Origin: Bacteroides sp.
GTDB lineage: Bacteria; Bacteroidota; Bacteroidia; Bacteroidales; Muribaculaceae
Direction: 5' to 3'
NCBI GenBank assembly: GCA_014801735.1
Contig: JAAVDO010000001.1
Coordinates: forward strand, 20,260 to 56,763
Length of the DNA stretch: 36,504 nt
The translations under genes were made by a program, and so were the position numbers. The notes under the pieces were generated by a model. The model was not told where the DNA came from, did no database searches, and saw nothing but the letters and a program-made list of their open reading frames with translations. The first letter of the stretch is position 1, and each line of letters opens with the position of its first letter. Below are positions 16,564 to 23,144 of the stretch, piece after piece.

Positions 16564-17201
16564 TCCAGCGAGGCTTTACGGTTAAGAATGTGTCCGGGTA
16601 TGATCATCATCACAATGAACGAGATGATGAACAGCAGACCATTGAATCCGCCCAGCCAATGGGTGCCGGTGATCATCCCAACGACTATGAAGCCACCGCA
16701 GAGAACGCTGAAAGCACCGCCCCATATCATTGACTTCTCCTTGATTATCATGCCTTGGACGGAAACCGCCATGCCTACGACGAAATAGGTGAATATGAGC
16801 ATCACATACCATACGCTCAGGCCTGATATGAAGAAGATTGCACCGAGAAGGATAGTAGCCATGGCGAGCCAGAGCACATAGTTCCACAAGGAAACAGTCA
16901 GCTTGTCGGTGTAGGTCAACACTTTGCGTCGACCCATATTTTTTTTGTTCCGTACAAGAGTGCAGGGAATTCCTATGAGCGGGATCAGCCACCAGACCAG
17001 GTTTGCGGACACCGGTATGCGTAGCCCCGCGACGCCATTGAGATAGGACAGTATGCTGGCGACGACAGCCACGGATACACTGAGGTAGCCCCAAAACAGA
17101 AGCATATTTCCTGCGCCGAGGGTGAGGTGTCGCTTCGTGTTAGAGATCATGGCCGCTATCAGCTCCATGCTCTCTTTTTCAGTTAGTTTTTTATCTTCCA
17201 T
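16560..17201 (-). CDS. Polytopic membrane protein of unknown function
   Basis: 213 residues with a soluble N-terminal segment (KLTEKESMELIAAMISNTKR) and about six membrane helices, including LLFWGYLSVSVAVVASIL, ANLVWWLIPLIGIPC, VLWLAMATILLGAIFF and IMMIIPGH-type segments near the C-terminus. No catalytic motif is seen. It is the first gene of an operon with a winged-helix regulator (4-base overlap), a recurring pairing in Bacteroidetes whose function is not established. A role as a sensor or effector for the regulator is inference. Confidence 0.8.
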   Translation of the reverse strand: MEDKKLTEKESMELIAAMISNTKRHLTLGAGNMLLFWGYLSVSVAVVASILSYLNGVAGLRIPVSANLVWWLIPLIGIPCTLVRNKKNMGRRKVLTYTDKLTVSLWNYVLWLAMATILLGAIFFISGLSVWYVMLIFTYFVVGMAVSVQGMIIKEKSMIWGGAFSVLCGGFIVVGMITGTHWLGGFNGLLFIISFIVMMIIPGHILNRKASLE

Positions 17202-17229
17202 TTCACAGGTTTTTGAGGGTTTTACGCTT

Positions 17230-17246
17230 GGTTTATTTTATAAACC
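17230..17246. promoter_or_regulatory. Palindromic operator, gene-proximal copy
   Basis: GGTTTATTTTATAAACC has 7-bp arms GGTTTAT/ATAAACC around TTT; with the flanking T/A the arms reach 8 bp. It lies 29 bases upstream of the membrane-protein start codon, 80 bases centre-to-centre from a near-identical copy in the promoter. Confidence 0.75.
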
Positions 17247-17257
17247 ATTTAGCTTTG

Positions 17258-17287
17258 AAAAAAGAGCGGTCGCGCGATTCCGCTCTT
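17258..17287 (-). terminator. Terminator-like hairpin in the leader of the membrane protein/regulator operon
   Basis: On the minus strand AAGAGCGG and CCGCTCTT (17280-17287 and 17262-17269) form an 8-bp stem with a 10-base loop, followed by six T bases. It sits between the promoter and the first gene, in the transcribed leader, so it could attenuate the operon. Confidence 0.55.
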
Positions 17288-17297
17288 ATTCCGGCAG

Positions 17298-17329
17298 CAA
17301 AGGTAATAAGGTTTATAATATAAACCAAA
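17298..17329 (-). promoter_or_regulatory. Promoter of the membrane protein/regulator operon
   Basis: TTTG (17326-17329), 20 bases, TACCTTTG (17298-17305) on the minus strand: an exact Bacteroidetes consensus. The spacer is almost entirely taken up by a palindromic operator. Confidence 0.85.
17310..17326. promoter_or_regulatory. Palindromic operator inside the promoter spacer
   Basis: GGTTTATAATATAAACC has perfect 8-bp arms around one base and lies exactly between the -33 and -7 elements. Protein bound here would block RNA polymerase. The probable ligand is the winged-helix regulator of the same operon (inference). Confidence 0.8.
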
Positions 17330-17423
17330 TTTTCCGGCAAAAAAATCAAGAACATGATATGAAAAAACGGGCTACCACCAGACCGGTGATAGGCCGAAGA
17401 TTGTCGCAAAGCAGTGTGAAGAG

Positions 17424-18566
17424 TTAACGGTTGAGACGAGCAACGATCATGATGTCGTTGTCGTTTTCATGGAGAGTGGCCATAAAACTACGTACGGCAT
17501 CAAGGTGTTGGGCTGAAATCTTACCTTCATCAATGGCCTTTTCAAGCCCTGCTTGCAGCTCGGAGGGCTCAAAACATCCGTAGACATGTCCATCATGTAC
17601 ACTCCAACCACATCCGTCGAGGTCGAAGAAATAGTCGTTGATCTTTTTGCCGACGCGCCAGGCTTCAAGGGTGTTTTTATCGAGCATGATTGTACCATTG
17701 AGGTCACCACCCACAATGTTGGCCATGATATGATGAGGAAGATCATAGTAAACGAAGAACGCTCCATCCTTGCGCTCGCTCTCCATGTCGAGGGTGAATA
17801 TGGCGTGCAGACGGTTGATTTCGGTATCGTAGTGATACAAAGTGTCGTTGTAAGTAGTGTGGAATGTCGGCCGATCGTTGCATCGGAAGGAGAATATCTC
17901 GTTGTTAAACCCTACGGTTTTACCCTCACCATCCACCATAGCGGACAACAGCTGGGGTGCGAAGGCGTATCTGACGGTGTCGCTGTCGGTCATCGAGACC
18001 GGGAATGTCGCCGCTACAAATTGATTGTCGTCCTCCTCCCTGAAGCAGAGCTGAACAGCCGAGAGAGTTTCATCGGCATTTCTGAAGAGCTTGGCTTTGT
18101 TGAGCCTACGGCCAATCTTTATTTCGCCGGTGAAGTTGCCCTGAAGGTCGTAACTGTTGATCTTGTTGTTGAAACCGGCGACGTAGATCTTTCCTGCAGG
18201 TTCGTCGATCAGGACATCGTAGGCTCCGACACTGTATTCGCCGGGGCCGTTACCGACCGCACCAACGTCGCACAGGTACTTTCCGTTGCGGTCGAACAAC
18301 TTCACGGGTTTCTTGCCCGCCGCGATATAGTTGTCGGAAAAGGAGATCATGCCGGGTTTGAAGAGAGCCTCGTCGCGGTTGTCAAACCTGACAATGCGGA
18401 AATCGGAGGCAATATCGCTGAGCTTTATGTCGCGGGTTTCGTTGACCTTGCTTTCGTCGACTATCATGAGTTCAGATGCGTCGGAATCTACCACCCTAAC
18501 GTTTAGCGGCTTGCCGGAACAGGAGTAAAGCAGCGGCAGAAGAAGCGGGATAAAAGTAAGTCTCAT
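17424..18566 (-). CDS. 6-bladed beta-propeller lipoprotein
   Basis: 380 residues. A lipoprotein signal (FIPLLLPLLYSC, Cys16) precedes a propeller of the Bacteroidetes '6-bladed beta-propeller' family (DUF5128-like). Signature words are FSDNYIAAGKKPVKLFDRNG and GAVGNGPGEYSVGAYDVLID, with a C-terminal helical tail. It is clearly related to the two propellers at the right end of the window, which share GAIGQGPGEY and the same kind of C-terminus. It is the last gene of an ECF sigma/anti-sigma operon (4-base overlap), so it is probably a surface or periplasmic protein under, or feeding into, that sigma system. Ligand unknown. Confidence 0.85.
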   Translation of the reverse strand: MRLTFIPLLLPLLYSCSGKPLNVRVVDSDASELMIVDESKVNETRDIKLSDIASDFRIVRFDNRDEALFKPGMISFSDNYIAAGKKPVKLFDRNGKYLCDVGAVGNGPGEYSVGAYDVLIDEPAGKIYVAGFNNKINSYDLQGNFTGEIKIGRRLNKAKLFRNADETLSAVQLCFREEDDNQFVAATFPVSMTDSDTVRYAFAPQLLSAMVDGEGKTVGFNNEIFSFRCNDRPTFHTTYNDTLYHYDTEINRLHAIFTLDMESERKDGAFFVYYDLPHHIMANIVGGDLNGTIMLDKNTLEAWRVGKKINDYFFDLDGCGWSVHDGHVYGCFEPSELQAGLEKAIDEGKISAQHLDAVRSFMATLHENDNDIMIVARLNR

Positions 18567-19318
18567 AAATAAGAAATGGAATTGGTTTCAAACATTAGTA
18601 ACGGGCCTTTGGATTCGTCGTAGGCCTTAAGCGACAGGATCCGGCCTGAGTCGTCGGAAAGATTAAGAATGAAGCGCGCATTTTTGCCTTTAAGAATCAC
18701 GGTAATATCATCGCCCTTTCTATTCATGGCTATGTCATAGCTACTGTCGTTTAGACCGGTGAAAGCCTTCGCGCCCTTGTAGAGGATGTCTTTCAGGATG
18801 GACAGGTCCTCGGTAGAGAATTCGCGACCGCGGAGAAAGCCATCGAAAGTCACATTGCCATCGGAGTCGGAGATAAGAGTGTGATTTCCTGCTGCATCGC
18901 TCCAGACGAGAGAGATCATCTGCCGCGGATCGTCAGAGCGGTAGACCAAAGTAGCGGCATGCATCTCGCCTGAAGGGGATATGCGGAAAGGACGCCGGGG
19001 CGTAGGCGGAAGAATGCGTGCCGAGAAGTCGATACGGCACTCCTGAGAAGCCATCATTCGGGAAATACCTAACTCAACCACTTTTGAGGCAGCCAGAGTG
19101 TTGTCGGGATGTATCAGGAGCAGGCCTATACCTATTCCTATTCCCACTATGAGCAAGGCCGCGACCCGGAGAACCCGTTTCGCAAGATTACGGAAGGGAT
19201 TTTGGTGAGTCGGAAAAGCATCGGGCGGCACGAAGCGCATCGAGGTGCGGGGAGCATGGCGGGGTTTCAGGAGCCGGAGAATGTCTCCGTAATCGGGATC
19301 GTTATAGGATGGCTTCAT
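18563..19318 (-). CDS. Putative membrane-bound anti-sigma factor
   Basis: 251 residues: a cytoplasmic N-terminus of about 48 residues, one membrane helix (about 50-69, RVAALLIVGIGIGIGLLLIH) and a periplasmic domain of about 180 residues rich in beta strands (LVWSDAAGNHTLISDSDGNV, ISLVW). I do not recognise the outer domain; it resembles LolA/outer-membrane-lipoprotein-sorting folds only in general strand pattern. The call rests on topology and on exact 4-base overlaps with the sigma gene before it and the propeller gene after it. No zinc-binding anti-sigma motif is visible. Confidence 0.65.
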   Translation of the reverse strand: MKPSYNDPDYGDILRLLKPRHAPRTSMRFVPPDAFPTHQNPFRNLAKRVLRVAALLIVGIGIGIGLLLIHPDNTLAASKVVELGISRMMASQECRIDFSARILPPTPRRPFRISPSGEMHAATLVYRSDDPRQMISLVWSDAAGNHTLISDSDGNVTFDGFLRGREFSTEDLSILKDILYKGAKAFTGLNDSSYDIAMNRKGDDITVILKGKNARFILNLSDDSGRILSLKAYDESKGPLLMFETNSISYL

Positions 19319-19815
19319 GGCTGATCGTTGTTATTGTGGTATTTGGAACGTAAAGTGTCGAGCGCAGCATAATAACGCCGTTTAGCCGTTGACTTCGATA
19401 ACATCATGACTGCAGCAATGTCGTCGAATGTCATAGAGGCATAGATGCGGAGGCGCACAATCTCACGGGCATCCGGAGGTAACTCCCTCAGTAACGAATT
19501 AATGAGTTGGTATTCCTCCTGAAAATCGGCCGGCTCGCAATGTGCTATGGATGGCGCCATCTCATCAAGACCAATCATTTCCGGCATACGGCAACGTGAG
19601 GCGCACTCGTTTATAACTGAGCGCACAATATATGCCTCCAAATTCCTGATGCCCTCACTTTCGGACCTTTTCTCTAAAGTCTTCAGATAAACGTCCTGCA
19701 GAACATCTTCAGCCTCGGTGATTGAACCGGTGCGATAGCATGCATAGCGGAAAAGCCTCTGTTTGTGCTTCTCCATCAATCGCGTCAGCCGTTGGGTGAA
19801 ATTATTAGTTTCCAT
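19315..19815 (-). CDS. ECF RNA polymerase sigma factor
   Basis: 166 residues. Region 2 is seen in LFRYACYRTGSITEAEDVLQ and DVYLKTLEK, and region 4 in LPPDAREIVRLRIYASMTFD and IAAVMMLSKSTAKRRYYAAL, with its helix-turn-helix. It redirects RNA polymerase to a small regulon when released from its anti-sigma. It heads a three-gene operon with a putative membrane anti-sigma and a propeller lipoprotein, all translationally coupled by 4-base overlaps. Upstream DNA (19816-20063) shows no clear housekeeping promoter, consistent with autoregulation (inference). Confidence 0.92.
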   Translation of the reverse strand: METNNFTQRLTRLMEKHKQRLFRYACYRTGSITEAEDVLQDVYLKTLEKRSESEGIRNLEAYIVRSVINECASRCRMPEMIGLDEMAPSIAHCEPADFQEEYQLINSLLRELPPDAREIVRLRIYASMTFDDIAAVMMLSKSTAKRRYYAALDTLRSKYHNNNDQP

Positions 19816-20063
19816 TCACAGACAAAGACGAAGCTAAAGGCAAAAAAGTCCACAATACCCTCTTTTTAACAAATTTTATGTGCTCGATGCTATGGTAGGG
19901 AGATGAGATACCGGATAGATTAGGCAGTCGGGGGAAAGAATAACAATGCACATGTGTTTCAAGCGATGCAAGGCAGAAACATCAATCACCCGTAATTAGT
20001 CAGGATGCAGTAATATAATACAGCGAAAAATTCCTGAGTATTTCTCGCCGTTTATGAGGTGTA

Positions 20064-20090
20064 GGAAAAAGACTTATCCGGAGGGATAAG
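20064..20090 (-). terminator. Terminator of the 34-residue peptide gene
   Basis: On the minus strand CTTATCC/GGATAAG (7 bp, 20084-20090 with 20073-20079, loop of 4) is followed by TCTTTTTCC. It begins 9 bases after the stop codon of the small gene at 20099-20203. Confidence 0.75.
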
Positions 20091-20098
20091 CAGTAGGA

Positions 20099-20203
20099 CT
20101 ATTTTCTGTGGCTGCTGTTGTATTTTTTGTGAAGGCGTGCACCGACAATGGTTCCGATGATGGTACCTACGAGGGGGAGAAAGATGGTGAGGGGAACATT
20201 CAT
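20099..20203 (-). CDS. 34-residue single-pass membrane peptide
   Basis: A small gene starting at ATG 20203 and ending in TAG. The peptide begins MNVPLTIFLPLVGTIIGTIV, has a GxxxG-like helix (GTIIGTIVG) and a short basic tail (RLHKKYNSSHRK), so one membrane helix with the C-terminus probably in the cytoplasm. It is called because it is a complete transcription unit: promoter TTTC-N19-TATCTTTG at 20228-20258, start codon about 25 bases downstream, and a hairpin/T-run 9 bases past the stop. Function unknown; possibilities include a small regulator of a membrane protein or a toxin-like peptide. No homologue is recognised. Confidence 0.65.
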   Translation of the reverse strand: MNVPLTIFLPLVGTIIGTIVGARLHKKYNSSHRK

Positions 20204-20227
20204 GGCTGTATAGATTAATTGTCAGTG

Positions 20228-20258
20228 CAAAGATAACGAATAATCGGAAACAGGGAAA
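20228..20258 (-). promoter_or_regulatory. Promoter of the small membrane peptide gene
   Basis: On the minus strand TTTC (20255-20258, one mismatch to TTTG), 19 bases, then TATCTTTG (20228-20235), an exact -7 element. Confidence 0.7.
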
Positions 20259-20301
20259 GGATTGAGGTCCGGGAGAGGAGATACAATTGAATATTAGGCG
20301 A

Positions 20302-20433
20302 TCAGGAGAGAAGCAATATTACATCCTCGGGGTAGAGGATGCGGACGTCGTCATCCGATAGCGCTGTGGCGTCGGGAGGCGACTCGTGGAGAAAAAGTAC
20401 CGCCAGGGTGGTGGCGAACCCACGGGTTCTCAT
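20302..20433 (-). CDS. Possible 43-residue ORF, uncertain
   Basis: From ATG 20433 the frame reads a hydrophobic start (GFATTLAVLFLHESP) and an acidic tail (TALSDDDVRILYPEDVILLL) with chromosomal, high-GC codon use. It could be a small secreted peptide or the surviving end of a larger gene cut by island insertion. The overlapping DNA also forms hairpins on the other strand, so a non-coding RNA is the alternative. No family is recognised. Confidence 0.3.
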   Translation of the reverse strand: MRTRGFATTLAVLFLHESPPDATALSDDDVRILYPEDVILLLS

Positions 20434-20485
20434 CCCTGCCTTTCTACGAAAAACGCTGCAAGTCGTTGACTTGCAGCGTTTTATC
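20401..20485 (+). other. Run of three hairpins ending in a 15-bp terminator-like stem
   Basis: In order on the plus strand: CGCCA/TGGCG (20401-20405 / 20412-20416), GAACCC/GGGTTC (20416-20421 / 20424-20429), then a perfect 15-bp stem AAAACGCTGCAAGTC / GACTTGCAGCGTTTT (20450-20464 / 20468-20482) with loop GTT. The last is a strong bidirectional terminator. It stands exactly where GC-rich chromosome gives way to AT-rich DNA, so it may mark the island boundary; a small structured RNA is possible. Confidence 0.55.
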
Positions 20486-20983
20486 AGCGGAAAGACAGGG
20501 AACGCGTCGCTCCACTGTAAAACCGCGTATATCAATTAGTTAACAATCTCGTTAATTATATGTGTGCCATTTTAGTGCCAAAGTATCAATGTCTGCTTCG
20601 ACTCTAAAGTGAGGGCTGTCTCTACAACCCTATGACCAATCATAATGCGAAGTTAATGAATTTTGGACACACTTACAAGTCCGAGGGTTCATTTTAACAC
20701 ATTTAATAATTATTTTTTATTTGCGATCTTCCTCAGAAGGTCGCGGATAAATTCATCAGATACACGTAACGTAGTGAATATCGGTGCAACTCCAAAGTAA
20801 GATATGCCTTTGGAACAGTCGAAAGATGCGACAAGGGCTTAGTCTTCGGTAGAGATTCCTTAGCCTCGGAGCACCTTCTTGACTGAGAACTAAATTATCT
20901 AGAGACTGGAGCCTTGAATTTCAGCGCTTAGGATATCTTGTCATTTATTATAACAGCTACAGAATCAAAAGGCCATAAATGCC
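20486..20983. other. Gene-free junction region
   Basis: About 500 bases with falling GC and no supported gene. It contains the short direct repeat GTGCCA-N6-GTGCCA (in TGTGCCATTTTAGTGCCAAA, near 20560-20582) close to the composition change, a possible remnant of an integration site. No integrase or tRNA gene is seen. Confidence 0.4.
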
Positions 20984-21247
20984 TTACTCTTCATTTGAAT
21001 TTTTGTAAGACCAAGAATATTCATCACGGAATTTTTTGAAAGCCGAATTGAATTCAGGGAGGTTATCCGGTATGTCAAATCTATTCTTATTTGCAGTGTC
21101 GTCAAGCATGAAAAATAGATCTTTATATTTCTTATAAGATCTATCTCGATACTGACTCTCAAGTTTGATAAAATTCTTTATGCCTTTACGCCATTCGGCA
21201 CGATTCTTTCCAACACGAGAGATGCTTTCTTTTGCACGTTGCTCCAC
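20984..21247 (-). pseudogene. Orphan ORF, probable gene fragment
   Basis: An 87-codon frame from a GTG, rich in charged residues (ESISRVGKNRAEWRKGIKNF, RFDIPDNLPEFNSAFKKF). The protein-like reading continues upstream (INEEDVFYIVSRGYLTINCT) to a stop near 21330 without any ATG, which suggests a gene that has lost its 5' end. It lies at the left edge of the AT-rich region. No family recognised and no promoter seen. Confidence 0.4.
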
Positions 21248-21407
21248 TGCCGCAGGCGTACAATTGATAGTGAGATAACCTCTAGATACTATGTAGAAGA
21301 CATCTTCCTCATTGATTGGCCAAAATAATTAGTGGAATCACACATACTGTTATATGTAAGACGAAATAATAAGAAAATGAGATACCTTAAATATGAGGAA
21401 TTTTTTG

Positions 21408-21415
21408 TAATTTTG
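21408..21415 (+). promoter_or_regulatory. Putative -7 element of the peptide-export operon
   Basis: TAATTTTG lies 23 bases before the ATG at 21439. No TTTG at -33. Just upstream (21386-21399) is CTTAAATATGAGGA, a word also found in the hairpins behind both precursor genes. Confidence 0.5.
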
Positions 21416-21438
21416 TAATGTAATCAGTAGCAACTATT

Positions 21439-22209
21439 ATGAATGAAAGAGAAATTGCTAATGGGGTATATGAGCCGCCTCGCCGGACTAAAGATTTAGT
21501 AGCTGCTCAGATAGAGCAGTTGATATCCAGTGACAAGAAATGCAATCAGATATCTTCGTATGACAATTCTTATCACAATGAATTCTATCAAAAGATTAAG
21601 ATGTCTATCGTTAACTATGTTATAGCTTTTAAGAATTTGATGTGGTTTGGAGGCAAAGATCTGAGTGATCCCATCACTGCATTTTTGTTTTATCATATGA
21701 TAGGTGAACAGGATCATTATTGTCAAAGCAGGAGTAAGGGTGAAAGTATTGAGCAATCCTATAAGCGCTTAGATCAGTGCTTGGATCTTTTTATGTCAGA
21801 AAGCAGAAAAATACCGAGTGATTGGTGCAAATTTTCTCAAAAACATCCCTGGGATTCTGTTCTCTATGATTATCAAGGAGCGTCTTTGATTTATTTACAA
21901 ACAACTAGTGATATTGAATGGATGAAGAGCCTTCAACTGCAAGAAACTTCTTTTGTAATATTACTTACTGAGTTTGATGTACCTGAAAGTATAGAATTCC
22001 CAGACAACTATATTGCCATCCAAAGAGAGTGGACGGATATTGCTTTTGATTCAAATTTATTTATTCAGAAAAATTTTCCCTTAATATATTTGTATGCAAA
22101 TACATTTGCGTGGCTTCTACACATTATTAAGCCAGTTCGAGTACTTTCTATAGGTAACGATACTATAGCTGAAAAGATCTTAGAATTGTTAGCAGAATCA
22201 CTCATATGA
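21439..22209 (+). CDS. Unknown protein opening the RiPP export operon
   Basis: 256 residues, soluble, no signal peptide or clear membrane helix. Cys and Trp are scattered (DWCKFSQKHPWDSVLYDYQG, WLLHIIKPVRVLSIGND), without a motif I can assign. It overlaps the next gene (GT2) by 4 bases and shares its AT-rich codon use, so it belongs to the export operon. It could be a scaffold, a modification enzyme of new type or a regulator of peptide processing; all are guesses. Translation starts at the ATG at 21439, well placed behind a -7 element. Confidence 0.75.
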   Translation: MNEREIANGVYEPPRRTKDLVAAQIEQLISSDKKCNQISSYDNSYHNEFYQKIKMSIVNYVIAFKNLMWFGGKDLSDPITAFLFYHMIGEQDHYCQSRSKGESIEQSYKRLDQCLDLFMSESRKIPSDWCKFSQKHPWDSVLYDYQGASLIYLQTTSDIEWMKSLQLQETSFVILLTEFDVPESIEFPDNYIAIQREWTDIAFDSNLFIQKNFPLIYLYANTFAWLLHIIKPVRVLSIGNDTIAEKILELLAESLI

Positions 22210-23144
22210 CGAATCTCCCTCCCCCTTTTATTTCATTTATAGTCCCAGTTTATAATACTGGCAGGTACGTCCTGGAATGTCTGAATTCTATTGTTATGGA
22301 TGAACACTCTTTTGAAATTATCATCATTAACGATGGCTCAACGGACAATTCCTCATCGATTATTGCTGAGTTCTGTATGAGACATTCTCATTCTCGTTAT
22401 ATTTCTCAAACTAATCAAGGACTATCAACAGCTAGAAATAATGGCATGTCATTGGCCAGGGGCCAATACATTTTGTTTGTAGACAGTGATGATAAGCTTC
22501 TAAAAGATGGATTGAGGGAGATGGTAGATTTAGCTAAGATTTATCGACCAGACATTGTTGTCGGGCGCGTTATTTCTGTTTATCCAAATGGGGATGAAAA
22601 ACTTTGGCGTTTTCCTGATTTAGGTATTCATAATATGTCGGGAAATGGTTTACTTGGGAGAATGGTCACAGAGGGATATGTTCCTATGGTTTTTAATTAT
22701 CTTTATAATAGAAAGTTTCTTAAACATAGCAATATTGAGTTCTTGCCAAACATTATTCATGAGGACGAATTATGGACTCCTCAGGTATTGTCTGTTGCAA
22801 ACAATATAAAGATGATATCAAAAAGTCATTATGAATACAGAATTAATAGCGCATCAATTATGTCCACTTCTAAAGACGAAGTGAGATTCTTCTCCTTAAT
22901 TCAAATCATACATCATCTTGTATCTCTTTTAATAAAAGAAAAATCTAGTGATAAAAGGGAGGAGGTTATTCTCTTTATAAGGTGGCGTATTCATGTCTTA
23001 TTACAAATATTGTTGTCATTAGATTTTTCATGCACAATATTAATAGAACAACTTATTGGTAGACTTAGAATTTTAGATATAATTGGTTCTTCAGAATTTA
23101 TTAATTACTTTAATAATTCTCAGTTCAATAAATTACACTCATGA
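22206..23144 (+). CDS. Family 2 glycosyltransferase
   Basis: 312 residues with the GT-A fold of GT2: FIVPVYNTGRYVLECLNSIV, NDGSTDNSSSII (Asp of NDGS at 43), GLSTARNNGMSLARGQYILF and the metal-binding DSD at 93-95 (FVDSDDK), followed by an HEDELWTPQ motif as general base. It transfers a sugar from a nucleotide donor. Its place inside an export operon of a modified-peptide locus suggests glycosylation of the peptide or of an envelope receptor (inference). It overlaps neighbours by 4 bases on both sides. Confidence 0.9.
   Translation: MTNLPPPFISFIVPVYNTGRYVLECLNSIVMDEHSFEIIIINDGSTDNSSSIIAEFCMRHSHSRYISQTNQGLSTARNNGMSLARGQYILFVDSDDKLLKDGLREMVDLAKIYRPDIVVGRVISVYPNGDEKLWRFPDLGIHNMSGNGLLGRMVTEGYVPMVFNYLYNRKFLKHSNIEFLPNIIHEDELWTPQVLSVANNIKMISKSHYEYRINSASIMSTSKDEVRFFSLIQIIHHLVSLLIKEKSSDKREEVILFIRWRIHVLLQILLSLDFSCTILIEQLIGRLRILDIIGSSEFINYFNNSQFNKLHS

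Noticed and set aside
17553..18506. 317-codon plus-strand frame over the propeller gene
   Set aside because: The minus-strand gene has a lipoprotein signal and family motifs; the plus-strand frame shows none.
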